Below are positions 1 to 9,510 of a stretch of 40,466 bases of DNA, in pieces. Both the position numbers and the translations under genes were made by a program. Where the stretch lies: assembly GCA_002287215.1 (NCBI GenBank), contig LMVO01000010.1, positions 1-40,466 of the forward strand, in the 5' to 3' direction. Below the pieces are notes generated by a model. The model had not been told where the DNA came from. It was given only the letters and a program-made list of their open reading frames with translations, and ran no database searches. Source of the stretch: Methanocorpusculum parvum. Its GTDB lineage: Archaea; Halobacteriota; Methanomicrobia; Methanomicrobiales; Methanocorpusculaceae. Positions within the stretch are counted from its first letter, which is position 1, and every line of letters begins with the position of its first letter.

Positions 1-455
1 AGCTTTGCTCATTTGAGGCGGCACGCAAGCCTTCGGCTTGCACGCCTCCGCGAATCTCCGCGTTCGCAAATCAAAGATTTGCTCTCCGCTTCGGGCTTCC
101 AGCCCTCGCTTGAATCGCATTTTCCTTGCGTCGGGGTGCTCTGCTACGGCTGATGCGTGCAAATCGAAGATTTGCGTGCCGCCTCAAATGGGCTTTGCCC
201 ATTTGGGTTTCGCCTACGCAGGAATCGCACGCCGTCTGGAAAAGTCCACGAGCTGAAAGCTCGTGAGACGTCTCAAGAGCCTTTGGCTCTTGGACAAATG
301 CTATCGGAAAAACCCGTTCGCAAACTTTCAGTTTGCTCTCCGTTTCGCTTCGCTCACTTGCGTGCCGGTTTTTCTTATGTTCTAATTCTCTCTTTTCTTG
401 ATTAGGGGTGCGGGAGCCTGAATCGGCGGGAATATCCTATTCTTCTGAGATGAGG
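1..455 (-). repeat. Composite hairpin element, copy A (truncated by window start)
   Basis: Read on the minus strand this matches the elements at 13604-14350 and 33105-33507. From its left end it has a CCTCA box near 451-455, AATAGGATATTCCC, a CCCGCACCCC box, one 44-base repeat unit (316-359) bounded by GAAAAACCGG and GGGTTTTTCC, and the double-hairpin core (245-296). Beyond that lie further mini-hairpins such as GCAAATCAAAGATTTGC (67-83). The small open frames here are by-products of stop-poor repeats and I do not call them genes. The right end lies outside the window. It sits 76 bases upstream of the helical-repeat gene. Confidence 0.75.
245..296 (-). repeat. Double-hairpin core, copy A
   Basis: On the minus strand: GTCC, a hairpin with 7-base arms AAGAGCC/GGCTCTT, the palindrome GAGACGTCTC, a hairpin with arms CACGAGCT/AGCTCGTG, then GAC, which can close with the first GTC. 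The same 52-base layout occurs at 14187-14238 and 33376-33427. Differences between copies fall in the two three-base loops, which is what one expects if the fold is conserved. Confidence 0.75.
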
Positions 456-530
456 TAAAAGAGCTTGCCTGCTGCATGCTGCGGATAGTTACACTACCTC
501 TTTATTAATTATGAATCCCTATTTTACATC

Positions 531-1733
531 ATGGCCTCTTCCAAATTATCAGAAAAAGATACTCAAACGATCATCAGATATGCAAAAGAGCTGTCAAACA
601 CTCTGAATAAGTACGGGAATGAAAATACCGAATGGGAAGAGATCAGACTTGATATGTTTCAAGCTCTTTCAGAGAAGTATCCTGATTTTGAGGAGATACA
701 GAATCTTTATGCTGATTGCCTTTATATCCTGTCCGGCGGGCATTCATATTATTATACGAAGGACTTCTACTATGAGGATGCTGTTAAATATGTTCAGAAA
801 CTTGCCCGTCTTTCCGGAAAATATCCGTTGAATGAAAAAATTGCTGAAAGATATGCGGGAGCATTGGAAGCTTTATGCAGGTCTGACCTGCAAGATAAGG
901 AATTTGACTGGGATCCAAATGTTAAAGCACATAATGACTGCTGGATGTTTATAAGATATGCAGAGATAAACCGCAGTTTAAAATTACTCACGACCATTTA
1001 TCCGAATAATCTTTCTGTTTTTCGATCATTTCTTGAGGGAATGTCGACATGTATTCTTGAGTCTAAGTTTGATGCAGGGTATAAGGTTGAGGATGATGAT
1101 GATGATGATGATGATGAATCAACAGCAGGATGGCTGCGCAATAAGCTTGAAGCATATGTATTTTCAGAACTGGAGGCACTGAAAAAAAAGGATCTTTCTG
1201 CAGTATGTGAGGACGTTGTCGGGCTGTTTACCTTTCACGCCAGTAATATGTTTGAGGATTTAATTGATGATTTAGTTGAGACATATCCGGAGCCTTGCGA
1301 ACATCATGGATTTGACTGGCATGATGAATATACGGACTATCTCAATTATATTGGCCTTCTGAAGAGGATTGATGATTTTATAGAGAAACTCTACAGACGC
1401 TATCCGGAAAATACGGCCGTAATTGAGGTTTACTCGCGGATTCAGCTTGATCTATTTGTACATACTAAGTATCCTGAGTTGGGAGAAGGTCCGTTTCACG
1501 CGGAGAAAGAGAAGAAGCTTCTGGAGCTTTACAAAAAACACAAAGACTGCGAGGAGGCTGCTGAAAATTATGCCGGTTATCTCAAGCATATCAGTATGAG
1601 TGAAAATATTACGGCAAGTATGCGGAGAATGAATAAGACAAAGTTAAAACGTCTGGCAAAACAGTTTCCAGAAAATACGGAGATTTTAAGATCTTATGAA
1701 GGTCTGACAAAGTATTTAGAGGGAAATTACTGA
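531..1733 (+). CDS. Hypothetical helical-repeat (TPR-like) protein with poly-Asp tract
   Basis: 400 residues, no signal peptide and no membrane segment seen. The protein is built of repeated helical pairs with a recurring YPxN-type turn, for example near YPLNEKIAERYAGAL, YPNNLSVF, YPENTAVIEVY and FPENTEILRSYEGL. This resembles degenerate tetratricopeptide repeats, so a protein-protein scaffold is plausible. Residues around 187-194 are eight consecutive aspartates encoded by a GAT run (near 1093-1116), which may vary in length. I see no strong Shine-Dalgarno sequence before the ATG. It lies upstream of the Vsr gene, in the same direction and at the edge of the AT-rich island, and could be island cargo. 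No specific function is assigned. Confidence 0.75.
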   Translation: MASSKLSEKDTQTIIRYAKELSNTLNKYGNENTEWEEIRLDMFQALSEKYPDFEEIQNLYADCLYILSGGHSYYYTKDFYYEDAVKYVQKLARLSGKYPLNEKIAERYAGALEALCRSDLQDKEFDWDPNVKAHNDCWMFIRYAEINRSLKLLTTIYPNNLSVFRSFLEGMSTCILESKFDAGYKVEDDDDDDDDESTAGWLRNKLEAYVFSELEALKKKDLSAVCEDVVGLFTFHASNMFEDLIDDLVETYPEPCEHHGFDWHDEYTDYLNYIGLLKRIDDFIEKLYRRYPENTAVIEVYSRIQLDLFVHTKYPELGEGPFHAEKEKKLLELYKKHKDCEEAAENYAGYLKHISMSENITASMRRMNKTKLKRLAKQFPENTEILRSYEGLTKYLEGNY

Positions 1734-1811
1734 ATGAACTGCCGGGATGCCGGCATTTTTGCGAATGCTTCGATAATGTTGATCTCAAGGCGTCAGGGGG
1801 AATAGGAATCA

Positions 1812-2240
1812 ATGGATCACATTTCGTCGGAACACAGAAGCTGGAATATGAGCCGCATCAGGTCGGAAAAAACAAAACCTGAGCAGCTTGTCGCTTCATA
1901 CCTTCGAGAAAACCATATGGGATATCGCAGATACTCAAAAGATCTTCCGGGAAAACCGGATTTTGTTTTATCTAAATATCATGCAGTTATTTTTGTAAAT
2001 GGATGCTTTTGGCACAGACATAAGGGATGCAAAAAGGCTGCAGTGCCAAAAACAAATACTGAATACTGGCTTGCTAAATTTCAAAAGAATGTTGAAAGGG
2101 ATGAGGCAGCATATCATATGTTAAAAGAAAACGGCTGGCGTGTATTTGTGGTATGGGAATGTGAGCTTAGAAAGGATGCTCCGTATAAATTGAAGGAATT
2201 GGTAAGAGAGATATTGATAGATGATATTTTTGAGTACTAA
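1812..2240 (+). CDS. vsr: Very short patch repair (Vsr) endonuclease
   Basis: 142 residues, the normal length of the Vsr family. The order of motifs is diagnostic: an N-terminal MSRIRSEKTKPE segment, the metal-binding aspartate in LPGKPDFVL, the zinc/active-site block FVNGCFWHRHKGC, and the C-terminal VVWECEL strand. Vsr enzymes nick at T:G mismatches left when 5-methylcytosine deaminates. They are usually found beside C5 methyltransferases, as here: the methyltransferase gene converges on it with stop codons 6 bases apart. In MutL-like restriction clusters Vsr-fold proteins may instead serve as restriction nucleases, so either role is possible. The sequence alone does not decide. A purine-rich AGGGGGAATAGGA run precedes the ATG. 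Confidence 0.93.
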   Translation: MDHISSEHRSWNMSRIRSEKTKPEQLVASYLRENHMGYRRYSKDLPGKPDFVLSKYHAVIFVNGCFWHRHKGCKKAAVPKTNTEYWLAKFQKNVERDEAAYHMLKENGWRVFVVWECELRKDAPYKLKELVREILIDDIFEY

Positions 2241-2246
2241 CTGCAG

Positions 2247-3854
2247 TTATTCTAACTTTTCTAACATCTCAGCAATTTTTTCAGCGATTGCTTTTCCAAG
2301 TATTGGCGGAACTGCATTTCCAATCTGCTGATATTGAGCATCTTTCTTACCATAGAAAATATAACTGTCCGGAAAGGTTTGGAGTCTTGCAGCTTCACGA
2401 ATACTAATTGCCCTGTCTATTGTTGGATGAATCCACATTGATTTTCGAACGTTAAGCACTGTTCCCGACGGTTCATCATACTTCAATCGTTGATAGATCG
2501 TATTTTGAGTTCTTGCAGTGTCTGTGTAGGTGTTCTCTTTCAGCTCCGGATTAAGATCATGGAAGTTTTGACCTTGTTTCAGTACAGAAAAACGTTTCAA
2601 TGCAACTTCACGTGTATTTGTTGTAATGTGATTATTGATTGTATTGAAATCCCGCAGATCAGCCTGGAGGGAACCAATTTTATGTTTTATTATTTCTACT
2701 GCAGCTGGTGAATCCTTAACATCATAATGAACAGGAACACTTTCTAAATCCCCTATAGCATCTTTTACTGTTCTGAAATTATCTTTGGTAAATGTACCTT
2801 TTGGAAGAGTTACATCTATATCTCCAGCGTCTTTCACCCCAATCAGAACAAACCGCTGTCTTTTTTGCGGGGCGCCAAACTCGGCAGCGTTCAATACTCC
2901 TTCTGCTATTTTGTAATTGTACTCCGGGGATGAGAGAATCTTTTTGATGTAATCAGAAACAGAGTATGACTTGACTTTTGCTTTCATTCCTTTGCTGAAA
3001 TCAAGTTCAAAATGAATCTTTTTATCAGTAAGTTCAGCTATGTTTCTCACCATCTGCTGAATTGGAATTGCCATTGTCAATTCTGAAATCAAATTCTCAG
3101 AATCAAAAGTCTCACCATATTTTTTAATTTCTTTTGATAACTGAGAATAATTCCTTCTGATAATCTCCGGGACGGATGGTTCAGTGTTAGATTTCAGATC
3201 ATCACATATAGCTTTGAGCTCTTTCGAATATTTTAGATATGTCTTTTTGAATTTATCTTGATTTTTAATATAACGGTGCAGGTTATTCAATATTGTAAAT
3301 GATTTATCGGACAATTTGCTATTCATAAGCAATTCTAAATCAGTGCAGGCATCAAAGAGCTCAGCAGAACAATATTTTTCGGCTAACAAATCAAGAAAAA
3401 TATCATTGAGTTCTATGGAATACTTATCAATTATTCCAGATTCTGCATCATCATCTGTATAATAAAAAACATGAACGTCTGATTTCAGCATCTTGACATT
3501 TTCCATAACAAAAGCCTTCGGCTTAAGTTCACAGACGGCACGCACATACTCTTTTACCAGCTGATTATTCATATTAATAAGCTGGTTACGCTGTCTGTTG
3601 GCGTTAGAAAACCCTTGACAAGGCGGACCTCCAATCACAACATCAATTTTCTTTGCATTTTTGAGCAGTTGACTGTAATCTAATCCTATAACATTCTCAT
3701 AATCATCTACGTTTGGGTGGTTTTTTATATACGTTTCACGAGCAAAAACGTTATTTTCAACAAAGGCTTCAACAGTGTATTTTTCTGTTTGAAGAAAGCC
3801 TAAGCTAAGACCGCCAGCACCTGCAAATAGATCAACTGCACTGTATTTATCCAT
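2247..3854 (-). CDS. DNA (cytosine-5) methyltransferase
   Basis: 535 residues. It transfers a methyl group from S-adenosylmethionine to cytosine C5 in DNA. The motifs appear in order: DLFAGAGGLSLGF (motif I, residues 8-20), GGPPCQGFSNANR with the catalytic cysteine (motif IV), ENV (motif VI), QKRQRF (motif VIII) and QIGNAVPP (motif X). About 180-200 residues are inserted between motifs VI and VIII, much longer than in plain enzymes such as HhaI. The insert is mostly charged and helical. It is the last gene of the minus-strand operon, 63 bases after the AIPR gene. It presumably protects host DNA from the linked defence genes. Confidence 0.95.
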   Translation of the reverse strand: MDKYSAVDLFAGAGGLSLGFLQTEKYTVEAFVENNVFARETYIKNHPNVDDYENVIGLDYSQLLKNAKKIDVVIGGPPCQGFSNANRQRNQLINMNNQLVKEYVRAVCELKPKAFVMENVKMLKSDVHVFYYTDDDAESGIIDKYSIELNDIFLDLLAEKYCSAELFDACTDLELLMNSKLSDKSFTILNNLHRYIKNQDKFKKTYLKYSKELKAICDDLKSNTEPSVPEIIRRNYSQLSKEIKKYGETFDSENLISELTMAIPIQQMVRNIAELTDKKIHFELDFSKGMKAKVKSYSVSDYIKKILSSPEYNYKIAEGVLNAAEFGAPQKRQRFVLIGVKDAGDIDVTLPKGTFTKDNFRTVKDAIGDLESVPVHYDVKDSPAAVEIIKHKIGSLQADLRDFNTINNHITTNTREVALKRFSVLKQGQNFHDLNPELKENTYTDTARTQNTIYQRLKYDEPSGTVLNVRKSMWIHPTIDRAISIREAARLQTFPDSYIFYGKKDAQYQQIGNAVPPILGKAIAEKIAEMLEKLE

Positions 3855-3917
3855 GATTATCTATTTGGCTGCAAAGGATATCAGTCTGCTGCTTTAGATT
3901 TTTAGGTCAAAAGCCGA

Positions 3918-5669
3918 TTACAATTTATTGGCTTCATACCTTTCTTTTAATAATATCCAGCATGATTCTTTTTTACACCACTGACCAACATTAACTCCCT
4001 TTGTTTCAGGTTTCATAAAATGAGTCCAAACTTTATATGATAGCTCCTCAATTTTAAGAGCAACTTCCGGAGATATTCTCTGGTTCTGCCAAATGTAAGC
4101 ATCATCAACCATATCTCCGAAGTATTCTGAAAGAAGGGCTATTGTGTAACAATTCTGCTGTGCTTTCCAATCTCCAAATTTCAAACCGGCAATAATCTTA
4201 TCACATTCATTGAATAAGATAACCTTTGCAATCATACTTTTGTACGATTCTTCAGTTGGTTTTGCTATTTCACCTTTTTTAATCAGTTCAGAGAATTCAA
4301 CAAAATTTGTCTCCAGTCCTTTGGCAACAATATGGGGCTGTTTTCTCCAGAGCATAAGACATTTCGCAACAACTGTTTTTGAAATCTTTTTCTTTGGATC
4401 GTTAAATTCTTTGAATTTGTTCTTGTCCCCAGCAGTTGGCTGGCGGTTCACTTCAACTGCATACTGACCCCTTGCTCTTTCATAGAACCATCTGTATGCT
4501 GCTTTCCCTTTCTCTGAAGGAATATATACCGACCTGGAATATTGAGCCATAGCAATGTGATAGTCATCATTTGCACTGAAATCCGACATTTTTATTTCAT
4601 TTTGACTGTTTGCATACTTTGAAATATTACTAATGATTTCATCGAATTTTTCAGCATTTTTAATCACAGTTAATTTCATTTGAACATATACATTACTCAA
4701 ATCTGTTTTTTCATGTAATGCACGAGCAATTGATGCAGTGGTCTGTCCCCCGTTCACTATCTGCCAGCCGGATAATTCATTAATATAGACCATATTATCT
4801 TTTGAACGTTCATCATCAATTGTTATTTTCTCTGCAATTGTTGATATCCCGTTATTGTAGGCCATAAACATTTCTGGTTCGTTAGATAGTGTGGCACGAA
4901 TTCCTCTGTTAACTTTTCCTTGTGCCTGCAAATAGGAACGAACATTTTTCTCAATTAATTTCTGTCCTTCATCCTTGTAGATAGATGCCAGTAATTTTCC
5001 AGCAATAATGCCGACATAACAATCATATATTTCATTATCTCCCCCAACTTTTATTAATGGTAATTTAGTGTCGTATTTATTTTTCAGCCGAATTACAAGA
5101 GGTTCTGCAACTTTTTTGGTGAATACAGTCTGCCATACCCGATCTAAGTCCCACACATCATATTTTATAATTATTTTATCAACTGCAGAGTCTTGCGGTA
5201 TGTTTAACGTTGCTACTTTGTTAGTCAGCAAAATAATATGGACAGTGTCTATTTGAGACATATTTTCTTTAATAAATTGGAATGCCCTATAACCATTACT
5301 TGCTTCTTCTGCATCTGAAAAATAATCTGTTTTACAGTTTTTGAAAAACCTAAGAGCCTGCTTTAACTGTTTCTCAGCCTCTGTTTTTCCGATTTTATTA
5401 ATCTCCAAATCACGGGAGTAATCGCAGACTAATAATGTTAATGTATTGAAATATGCACTGAATGAATATCCATTAATCCGCATATTGTCGCTTTTTTTCT
5501 TATAACTCAGTATTTCTGCATCAGCCGTTCGTGTTTCACCTGCATCAGCCAAATAAGACAGAAAGATCTTTGTAAATGCCTCCAGTGACGTAAGTTTTTC
5601 ATTTTCTGCATAAGTGTTTACTTCTTCAATTATTTCTGAATTAAAGTCTTTCATTTGTTCAATATCCAT
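3918..5669 (-). CDS. AIPR family (abortive infection phage resistance) protein
   Basis: 583 residues. The central signature MAYNNGISTIAEK followed by GWQIVNGGQTTASIARA is characteristic of the AIPR domain. An adjoining block covers KYANSQNEIKMSDF and the helical region around AYRWFYERARGQY. AIPR proteins are associated with abortive infection and with restriction-like clusters, and their biochemical activity is not settled. The gene starts one base after the stop of the DUF4420 gene and is followed by the methyltransferase, so it is almost certainly co-transcribed and coupled. In this context it is one subunit of the putative GHKL-Z1-AIPR defence complex. Confidence 0.88.
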   Translation of the reverse strand: MDIEQMKDFNSEIIEEVNTYAENEKLTSLEAFTKIFLSYLADAGETRTADAEILSYKKKSDNMRINGYSFSAYFNTLTLLVCDYSRDLEINKIGKTEAEKQLKQALRFFKNCKTDYFSDAEEASNGYRAFQFIKENMSQIDTVHIILLTNKVATLNIPQDSAVDKIIIKYDVWDLDRVWQTVFTKKVAEPLVIRLKNKYDTKLPLIKVGGDNEIYDCYVGIIAGKLLASIYKDEGQKLIEKNVRSYLQAQGKVNRGIRATLSNEPEMFMAYNNGISTIAEKITIDDERSKDNMVYINELSGWQIVNGGQTTASIARALHEKTDLSNVYVQMKLTVIKNAEKFDEIISNISKYANSQNEIKMSDFSANDDYHIAMAQYSRSVYIPSEKGKAAYRWFYERARGQYAVEVNRQPTAGDKNKFKEFNDPKKKISKTVVAKCLMLWRKQPHIVAKGLETNFVEFSELIKKGEIAKPTEESYKSMIAKVILFNECDKIIAGLKFGDWKAQQNCYTIALLSEYFGDMVDDAYIWQNQRISPEVALKIEELSYKVWTHFMKPETKGVNVGQWCKKESCWILLKERYEANKL

Positions 5670-6686
5670 TTATATCACCAGTTTCAATACATTTTGTTCA
5701 AAATATGAAGAATCAATTAAGTAGTTTTCACATACTGAAAGATCTAACGAGTAACTCACTGACGAAATGCCATTTTTAAGGTCACTGCGTATTATCTTTG
5801 GAAAGTGTGATGAGACTAAGTAACGCTGCATATTCAAGAGGGTAAATTTCTCCTGATACAAATCATCTTTTTCAATAAGATATCCGGTTTTGAAAAGTTT
5901 TTGCTTGAATTCTCTTTCAGCGTTGAGGTCATTATTTAGGAGCTGCTGAATTGATGAAACAATTTCATGCAGTGATTCTCCGTCAACTTTACTGTGACGA
6001 AGAGAGTAAAACACCAGATACAGATCACCCGAAACATTAGATTGATCTAGCTGTGACTCACTGCTGATTATTACATTGTTTGTCTTTTTTGATGATGTTT
6101 TGATTTCAACTGCATTGCCTGCAATATAAAAATCATGGGTTTCTGCATCGGGTCCTGACCACTGATATACTGCCGAGCAGCCATTTTGTTCAATTAATTT
6201 TTTTAAGAATAATAATTCACCATAAAGACCCTGTTGTTTCTCCAGGGAGAGCTGAAAATCAGGCGAGATAGAAAAGAACTCTTTCCATTTCAGAAGAACA
6301 TTTTGTACTACTGTGGATAATGTTTGGTCATCTGAAATGTCTTGGATATTTTCCTCCAAATCTGCAATTACCGTTTCAAATATATCTGCCTCATAATCTG
6401 GGAGCTGCTCAAAAATAAGATAATTGCCGCAAGCTGACGGATATTCATTTATTTCAGCTATGGTTATTTGAATCCCACCCCATCTCGGAAGCTGAGATAA
6501 ACTGCACATCGTCTTAGTATTCCATCTAATACAGAATTCTCGTGTTTTCTGCACAGCATCAATTACATACAGTGTAGGAATACAATTTGTGTCATTCCAG
6601 ATTAATCTTGAGAATTTACCATGTGAAGTCGTAATATCTGCAAGAATTGATTGGTATATTATTGTAACATTATTCAAGGTCTTCAT
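5670..6686 (-). CDS. PD-(D/E)XK motif protein (DUF4420 family)
   Basis: 338 residues. The core GPDAETHDFYIAG followed by NAVEIKTSSKK gives the aspartate and the E-x-K pair of a PD-(D/E)XK nuclease fold, near residues 180-205. A strand and helix around NVIISSESQLDQ follow, typical of DUF4420. By fold it could be a metal-dependent DNase, the likely cutting subunit of the cluster (inference). Its start overlaps the end of the Z1 gene by 17 bases, implying translational coupling. The catalytic residues appear intact. Confidence 0.85.
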   Translation of the reverse strand: MKTLNNVTIIYQSILADITTSHGKFSRLIWNDTNCIPTLYVIDAVQKTREFCIRWNTKTMCSLSQLPRWGGIQITIAEINEYPSACGNYLIFEQLPDYEADIFETVIADLEENIQDISDDQTLSTVVQNVLLKWKEFFSISPDFQLSLEKQQGLYGELLFLKKLIEQNGCSAVYQWSGPDAETHDFYIAGNAVEIKTSSKKTNNVIISSESQLDQSNVSGDLYLVFYSLRHSKVDGESLHEIVSSIQQLLNNDLNAEREFKQKLFKTGYLIEKDDLYQEKFTLLNMQRYLVSSHFPKIIRSDLKNGISSVSYSLDLSVCENYLIDSSYFEQNVLKLVI

Positions 6687-9510
6687 TTTGCAATCCTACA
6701 TCATTAAGTCTGTATGAAAGGATATCTCCTTTATTCCGATTATGGGGAAATACAGCTGCGAAAGCGAAAGGAGTTGAATAGTCTTCGCCTTCAATCTTTA
6801 ACTCTTTAATTTGATCTGTATCTAAGGGGTAAAGAATGAGAAGACCTTGGGTTCTTTCTCTTACTTTATCTCGGAGATAATCTGCAGATACCTTTTTAGC
6901 CCCCTCCCTTTTTTTGTCAGATTTCAACTTATTCATAGCGTCAATTTGATCTTGAGAATAATCCAGATATTCATGATTCAATGATGTGAGTGTCTTCAAG
7001 GAAAAAACACCGTCAATGATTGTACCTTCTTTCCCGGTATTACGTCGAATACCTCTGCCGATATTTTTGACAGGACCAATAGTAAGGTCATGATACTTTC
7101 CAATATTGATCAAGCATACAGTCCAATCAGTGAGTCCTCCGAATTTCAGTTGATTCTTAACATACTCTGCCATATTATTACTATTTGTCTTTGAGCTTCG
7201 TTTTGATGTTTTATAATTCTCAAAAAATTCAAGAATAAGTTCCCCTGGCTGATGCCTCCAGAAAATGTGATTGGATTGTGGTGTCTTGTCCTTCAATCCA
7301 AGTTCTTTTACAAATTCAGCTGCATTCATGTGAGGACCGAGAGAATTCAGCAGTCTGACCACGGTATCATAATTATTCTGATATTTCTTTGCATCTATAT
7401 CAATTCGAGTTGTCTGTGAGAATGTATTGCTGAAAGACAACTCAACGTCCTGCCCAGTCCGAATTTTATTTTTGTTGGATATGATCATGTCCGGATGAGT
7501 AGCTACACGAAGACCAAATTGCTCGGGTGTAGCGTCCATCTCATTCATATAATCTATCTGCCCAAGGAGATTTTCAGTTGCAATTGAAATGTGTCTGAAA
7601 TTATCATATAAACCGGATGGAACAAATAATCTGCATAAATCAAGATACCCTGGTCTGTATCCAAACCATCTGCCCATTTGCATCAGTGTATCGTAATTCT
7701 TTGAAGGGCGTGAGAAATAACTCACAGTTAATCCTTCTAACGTAAGTCCCCGTGACAATTTGTCACCCCCTAGAACTATTACATTATATGGTTGATTATT
7801 GTCTTTATGATCTTTGTAGGTCAGGAAATCATCACTATCTCCATTGATTTTCTTCAGTCTAATTTTGCTGGGACCGTCTCGAGATAATATGCGGAGTTCT
7901 TTTTCAATATCTTCCCATGTTCCGACTGGCAGTTTCCTAACACGATTCCGATATAATTCATACATCTTTTTGGATGTTTGCTGATAATCATCCATCCAAA
8001 GGTTTTTCAGATTTTGGAGAGTATCTTCATCATTGAAAACTATCTGATCCCGGAGTGTTTCAAGATATTCGTTAATCTTCCCTTCCCAAATAGAATGTTC
8101 TGCTTTTAAGCGGTCAGTATGAATCAGCATAGTATTTGCCTGATTTCTCTGTCCCCTGCAGTTCCGTGCTGCTGTTGACAGAAAAAACATTTGAATGGCT
8201 GATTCTAGCATCAGTCCAATAGAATCTTTGTTATCTTCTATCTCTTCTTCTTGATTGGATGATGTTTGTGTATTGGTCTCTGATTTAATTTCCCGATAGA
8301 GAGGCATTTCTTCATTTTCATCATTTTTCAAACCGAAGAACTCTTTTGCCCCAATATATTGTGGAGATTTCGGCATTTTGATAATAAAATCACGAGGGAA
8401 CAGATCATCACCGTTTTTATCATCAATTACTTTTGGGGGGATGAAAATATTTGCATACGGAGTTGCTGTATAACCAACATATGATTTACATTTAAAAAGA
8501 TCAAGAAGATGTCGAATTAGCCCGTTTATTGTCGATGCGTCATATTCAGGTTTAAGTTCGCCTGTATCGGTGTAGCAGTCTTTAGTGTTTGGAGATGCCT
8601 GGTCAGCTTCATCATCAATCAAAAGTAATGGATATTTTGCACTTATACCATCTGCATCTCTGTCAACATTCGCATTATTTTTCTCACAAAAATTACAGAT
8701 TGTCTCCAACACAGTTTTATTTTTCTTTGTAACAATTAGAAGCGGGGGATTCAAGGATAATTTTAACATTGCTTTATTAAAATCTCCTTTTTCGTTTCGA
8801 GATGTTAAAGCTTGAACTGGAAAATCAGAAATTGACTGATTACTGCTGATTTTCCAAACGCCAACTTTTTTGTTTTCAACATATTTTTTACTTAAAATCT
8901 TATCTAAATCGGATTCACGGCCTAATACTTCTTCATCAATCCTCGTTTGAGTCTGACTGCGAAGATTATTATGAACACCAGAGAGGACTATAATTATTTT
9001 ATAACCGGCATCGATAGCTTTGTTTATTAATCCGATATAATGGGCTGTCTTGCCCGACTGAACATGACCAAATACTAGTCCGCGGATATCCTGTTTTTCT
9101 CCAGTAATTGGGTTAGCAAGGACGTTCATTACTATGTCTGTTGATGCATCAATACTGTTTTCTACAACAACAGGGTCCCAGCCTTTATATTCAATCAAGT
9201 ATTTTGAATAGCGTGACCAGTAGTTCAGTTTTTTATTTTGACCTTTGTAATCAGACCACCAGTGAGTGTTTCGCACATTCTTACCATAAATACCAACAGT
9301 TTTGCCGTAATTAATTGAACAGTTAATTTCTCCCTCCAAATACCGGGATAATAAAACAGTGTCATTAATAAGCGGCTTAAATTTAGCAACAATCTCTTCA
9401 ATAGCTTTTGAAGGTTCTAAATCTCGAGTGCTGATTTCCTTTTTACACTTTTCGTACGCTGAAATGTACAGCAGCCGCTCTGAGTTATCTAGTTCTGAAA
9501 TATCAATCAT
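6670..9510 (-). CDS. Z1-domain superfamily 2 helicase-like ATPase
   Basis: 946 residues. Helicase-like motifs are visible: P-loop GHVQSGKT (about 148-155), Walker B LLLIDDEADQAS (about 295), YVGYTATPYANIF (motif III-like), and GGDKLSRGLTLEGL plus QMGRWFGYR (motifs V and VI). The segment after the second helicase lobe is the Z1 domain, which occurs in restriction-like clusters next to MutL-like ATPases. A DNA translocase or remodelling role is expected. It overlaps the preceding ATPase gene by 4 bases and the next gene by 17. The AT-rich composition contrasts with the GC-rich core genes to the right. Confidence 0.92.
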   Translation of the reverse strand: MIDISELDNSERLLYISAYEKCKKEISTRDLEPSKAIEEIVAKFKPLINDTVLLSRYLEGEINCSINYGKTVGIYGKNVRNTHWWSDYKGQNKKLNYWSRYSKYLIEYKGWDPVVVENSIDASTDIVMNVLANPITGEKQDIRGLVFGHVQSGKTAHYIGLINKAIDAGYKIIIVLSGVHNNLRSQTQTRIDEEVLGRESDLDKILSKKYVENKKVGVWKISSNQSISDFPVQALTSRNEKGDFNKAMLKLSLNPPLLIVTKKNKTVLETICNFCEKNNANVDRDADGISAKYPLLLIDDEADQASPNTKDCYTDTGELKPEYDASTINGLIRHLLDLFKCKSYVGYTATPYANIFIPPKVIDDKNGDDLFPRDFIIKMPKSPQYIGAKEFFGLKNDENEEMPLYREIKSETNTQTSSNQEEEIEDNKDSIGLMLESAIQMFFLSTAARNCRGQRNQANTMLIHTDRLKAEHSIWEGKINEYLETLRDQIVFNDEDTLQNLKNLWMDDYQQTSKKMYELYRNRVRKLPVGTWEDIEKELRILSRDGPSKIRLKKINGDSDDFLTYKDHKDNNQPYNVIVLGGDKLSRGLTLEGLTVSYFSRPSKNYDTLMQMGRWFGYRPGYLDLCRLFVPSGLYDNFRHISIATENLLGQIDYMNEMDATPEQFGLRVATHPDMIISNKNKIRTGQDVELSFSNTFSQTTRIDIDAKKYQNNYDTVVRLLNSLGPHMNAAEFVKELGLKDKTPQSNHIFWRHQPGELILEFFENYKTSKRSSKTNSNNMAEYVKNQLKFGGLTDWTVCLINIGKYHDLTIGPVKNIGRGIRRNTGKEGTIIDGVFSLKTLTSLNHEYLDYSQDQIDAMNKLKSDKKREGAKKVSADYLRDKVRERTQGLLILYPLDTDQIKELKIEGEDYSTPFAFAAVFPHNRNKGDILSYRLNDVGLQNEDLE

